Part shown: piece by piece, positions 62,166 through 64,000 of the stretch
How the letters are laid out: each line of letters opens with the position of its first letter
Position numbering within the stretch: position 1 is the first letter of the stretch
DNA from: Yponomeuta sedellus
Taxonomy: Eukaryota > Arthropoda > Insecta > Lepidoptera > Yponomeutidae
DNA length: 64,000 nt
Direction: 5' to 3'
Assembly: GCA_934045075.1 (NCBI GenBank)
Contig: OW203724.1
Span: 16,607,143-16,671,142, forward strand
Made by a program: the position numbers and the translations under genes
The notes under the pieces: model-generated
Seen by the model: the letters and a program-made list of their open reading frames with translations, nothing else
What the model was told of the DNA's origin: nothing
The model's database searches: none

Positions 62166-62785
62166 TATAGCCCTGTCCTATAGCTGCATACTTGTGCCTT
62201 TTATTGGACTCTGCGATTATTAACAAAAAGTGATGAATATAGTTTGCCAAATTAAAAAAATATTAGATGTTTGAAACATACAAAATTACGAGAAGAATTC
62301 GTTAGTAAATTGTTCGTTTATAAATTTCCGTAGACTCTATTTGTAAACATGGCAGTAATAGAAATTTTGTACAAATATTTATCTTTGACAGGTTATATAT
62401 AATATACCTATCAAAGTTAAATATTTGTATAAAATTCACTTGAATTGATAAAAGAGAAATACAAGTACCTCGGTAAATACATTTGACATCACGTAGTTCA
62501 GCGCAATAAGAGTATTTTCAGTTTGCGAACAAGAAATGGCTTTAGTTAAATCGCGGAAAGTCGTTCTTAAACGCCTTAATTTCCTGGACTGAGGCGCAAG
62601 CGAGTCCGAGCAGCTTACTCGATGACGTCCCAACTGGGAAATGCATAAAACTGAAATGAAAAGTATTTCTTAATGATTCGCGATTAGACCCGTTTGATAT
62701 ACAACTATGAAATGAAAAGGTTTTTCGAACTAAAACTTTCGTACGCACAACACATTGTTGACTTTTAGTCCGGATCTACTTTTTT
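62166..62785. other. Intergenic DNA with a foldback fragment
   Basis: TAATGATTCGCGATTAGACC at about 62670 is an arm fragment of the MITE family at 18345. No gene. Confidence 0.4.
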
Positions 62786-62787
62786 TT

Positions 62788-63010
62788 TATTAGTATTTAT
62801 TCAAGACATTTACAGAATACTATTTAAATACAAAAAAAACCTTCACTGAAACCTGTACAGGTTTATCTGTGAGGTGAGTTACTCGTTTTTTAACTTAAGA
62901 AGTGTTGTTTTAGGGCATGACGGCACTTATTTGGTTCACACTGGATTTTTTCAACAAGTTCGGTGGGTAGTTCGTTTAGAATCATTGGAAGAATTTACTC
63001 TGCTCTACGA
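62788..63010 (-). pseudogene. Jockey-like LINE ORF2 extreme C-terminus and 3' end
   Basis: The minus strand encodes LNELPTELVEKIQCEPNKCR then HALKQHFLS and a stop, the usual end of such ORF2 proteins. An AT-rich 3' region runs to about 62788. Confidence 0.65.
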
Positions 63011-63133
63011 GTCCCATAACTTACGGGTGTTGTTATAGAAAAGGTTTTATTCAAAGTAGCGAGCAAACTAGGTGTTCATTTCACAATCTAGATCATTTTG
63101 GAGAAAAATTGGACAAAAAACTCCGAACTTAGG

Positions 63134-63212
63134 TTTTGTTTTAAAAACCTATTTAGAGGCTAAAAATTCCACTCATGCCGGGGACTCGAACCCGTGGCCT
63201 CTGGCTAACCGG
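63134..63212 (-). repeat. tRNA-derived SINE, AGGCTAAAAATTCC family, partial
   Basis: AGGCTAAAAATTCCACTCAT and GGGGACTCGAACCCGTGGCC match the tail and B-box part. Confidence 0.7.
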
Positions 63213-63351
63213 GCCAGATTTTGTTGACTGTTTAGTCTTTGCTGACTGTTTAAATCAACTAGTTTAATTATCCGGTTCACTAGATCTAGATGGCTAGGAA
63301 TTACATAAAATTGCGTAATCTAATTTAATGAGTAGCCTTTCGATTTTTTTT

Positions 63352-63605
63352 TCTTTATTTTTCTTCAGGCTATATTAGTCCACTGCTGGACATAGCCCTC
63401 CCCTAATGAGCGCAAGGTTGTGTCATCATTAGGGGGTAATGCCCATAATGCCCACGCTGGGCATGCGGGTTGGGGATCGCAGTTCGGTGGAATTGTACTG
63501 CAGGGGGCGCTGCTGCCCACCCCCCGGTTTGTGTCCCTTAGTCACCTTTTACGACACCCGCGGGAAGAATTGGGTAGGTGCTATTCTCTAGGCCAACACC
63601 ACACA
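63352..63605 (-). repeat. Interspersed repeat, CTGGACATAGCCCTCCCC family, full-length
   Basis: Runs from CTTCAGGCTATATTAGTCCA to CTATTCTCTAGGCCAACACC. Reverse orientation of the 8925-9205 copy. Confidence 0.75.
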
Positions 63606-64000
63606 GCCTTTCGATTACAACAAAATAACGTTAACAGTTTAATTTTACTGTGTGTCTGATCGGATGCCAGCTGTTTTCTAAACGAGCTGCCATCTAGTTT
63701 TGCGATGTATTGTGATGAGACAAATAGTATAAGATTTTGTTTCTGATAGTGAGTAAGTATCGATATTTTCCGGCATAACTGATACTAAATATCACCACGA
63801 GTAATTTTTTTTTAAAACATATTTAAGCATGTATAAATGAATTTGTAAATATTATTTTATATATTTATAATATCTACTTCATTTTCCAGTGACTTAGTCT
63901 AGTTCGTCGAAAGATTGTCTGGAAGAGACCACATTCAAAGACAATATCTGATTAATTTCTTTTTATATGTACATAGTAATATGTTCTATATAGGATGCTA
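63606..64000. other. Intergenic DNA, no gene recognised
   Basis: AT-rich with no feature seen to the window edge. Confidence 0.4.

Overview
The window is AT-rich nuclear DNA of an insect, very probably a moth or butterfly. The clues are several interspersed repeat families that I recognise from lepidopteran genomes (two tRNA-headed SINE families, a family ending at a GGGCACGGGTCTCTTC-type block, a CTGGACATAGCCCTCCCC family), many 5'-truncated LINE tails of RTE-like and Jockey-like type, and small inverted-repeat elements. No complete ordinary host gene is visible. One possible first coding exon lies near 4.4 kb.

Layout. 0-25.9 kb: repeat-rich intergenic DNA with LINE remnants (0.6-1.9, 9.8-10.4, 22.9 kb), SINE copies, a PIF/Harbinger-like relic (15.3-16.4 kb), several MITE-like inverted repeats and one perfect 38-bp hairpin at 19.74 kb. 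25.95-44.57 kb: a three-level nest. An RTE-like LINE reading frame is split by an 18-kb insertion flanked by GGGT. That insertion is a non-autonomous LTR retrotransposon (LTRs 26096-26340 and 43965-44177, primer binding site 43951-43963, minus strand). Inside its leader sits a 16,456-bp Polinton/Maverick (adintovirus-like) element, 27376-43831, with a CACGTA 6-bp target duplication and 135-bp terminal inverted repeats. 44.6-64 kb: repeat-rich intergenic DNA again, with a GC-rich palindromic block (46.8-47.2 kb), a long (AT)n tract (51.65 kb) and an 84-bp minisatellite (54.4-55.1 kb).

The Polinton is the biological core of the window. On the plus strand it carries, in order: an FtsK/A32-like packaging ATPase, a conserved uncharacterised protein, a fibre-like coiled-coil protein, a chromodomain integrase, a phospholipase A2/membrane-active protein, an adenain-like cysteine protease, a penton-like minor capsid protein, a tiny basic protein, a double-jelly-roll major capsid protein and an uncharacterised DLQGF protein. 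On the minus strand it carries two apparently spliced genes for charged, probably nuclear proteins and a protein-primed type B DNA polymerase. Together these form a virion-plus-replication kit: PolB copies, ATPase packages, protease matures, PLA2/membrane protein would help entry, integrase inserts. The copy looks fairly recent but not clearly functional. The PLA2 frame has an apparent premature stop, the protease has Asn where its family has an acidic triad residue, one 3' exon is duplicated with a nonsense codon, and a SINE and a MITE have inserted.

Most noteworthy are the terminal repeats. Each contains a 26-bp stem whose 40-nt loop can itself form two small hairpins, a T-shaped outline reminiscent of parvovirus-type ends.
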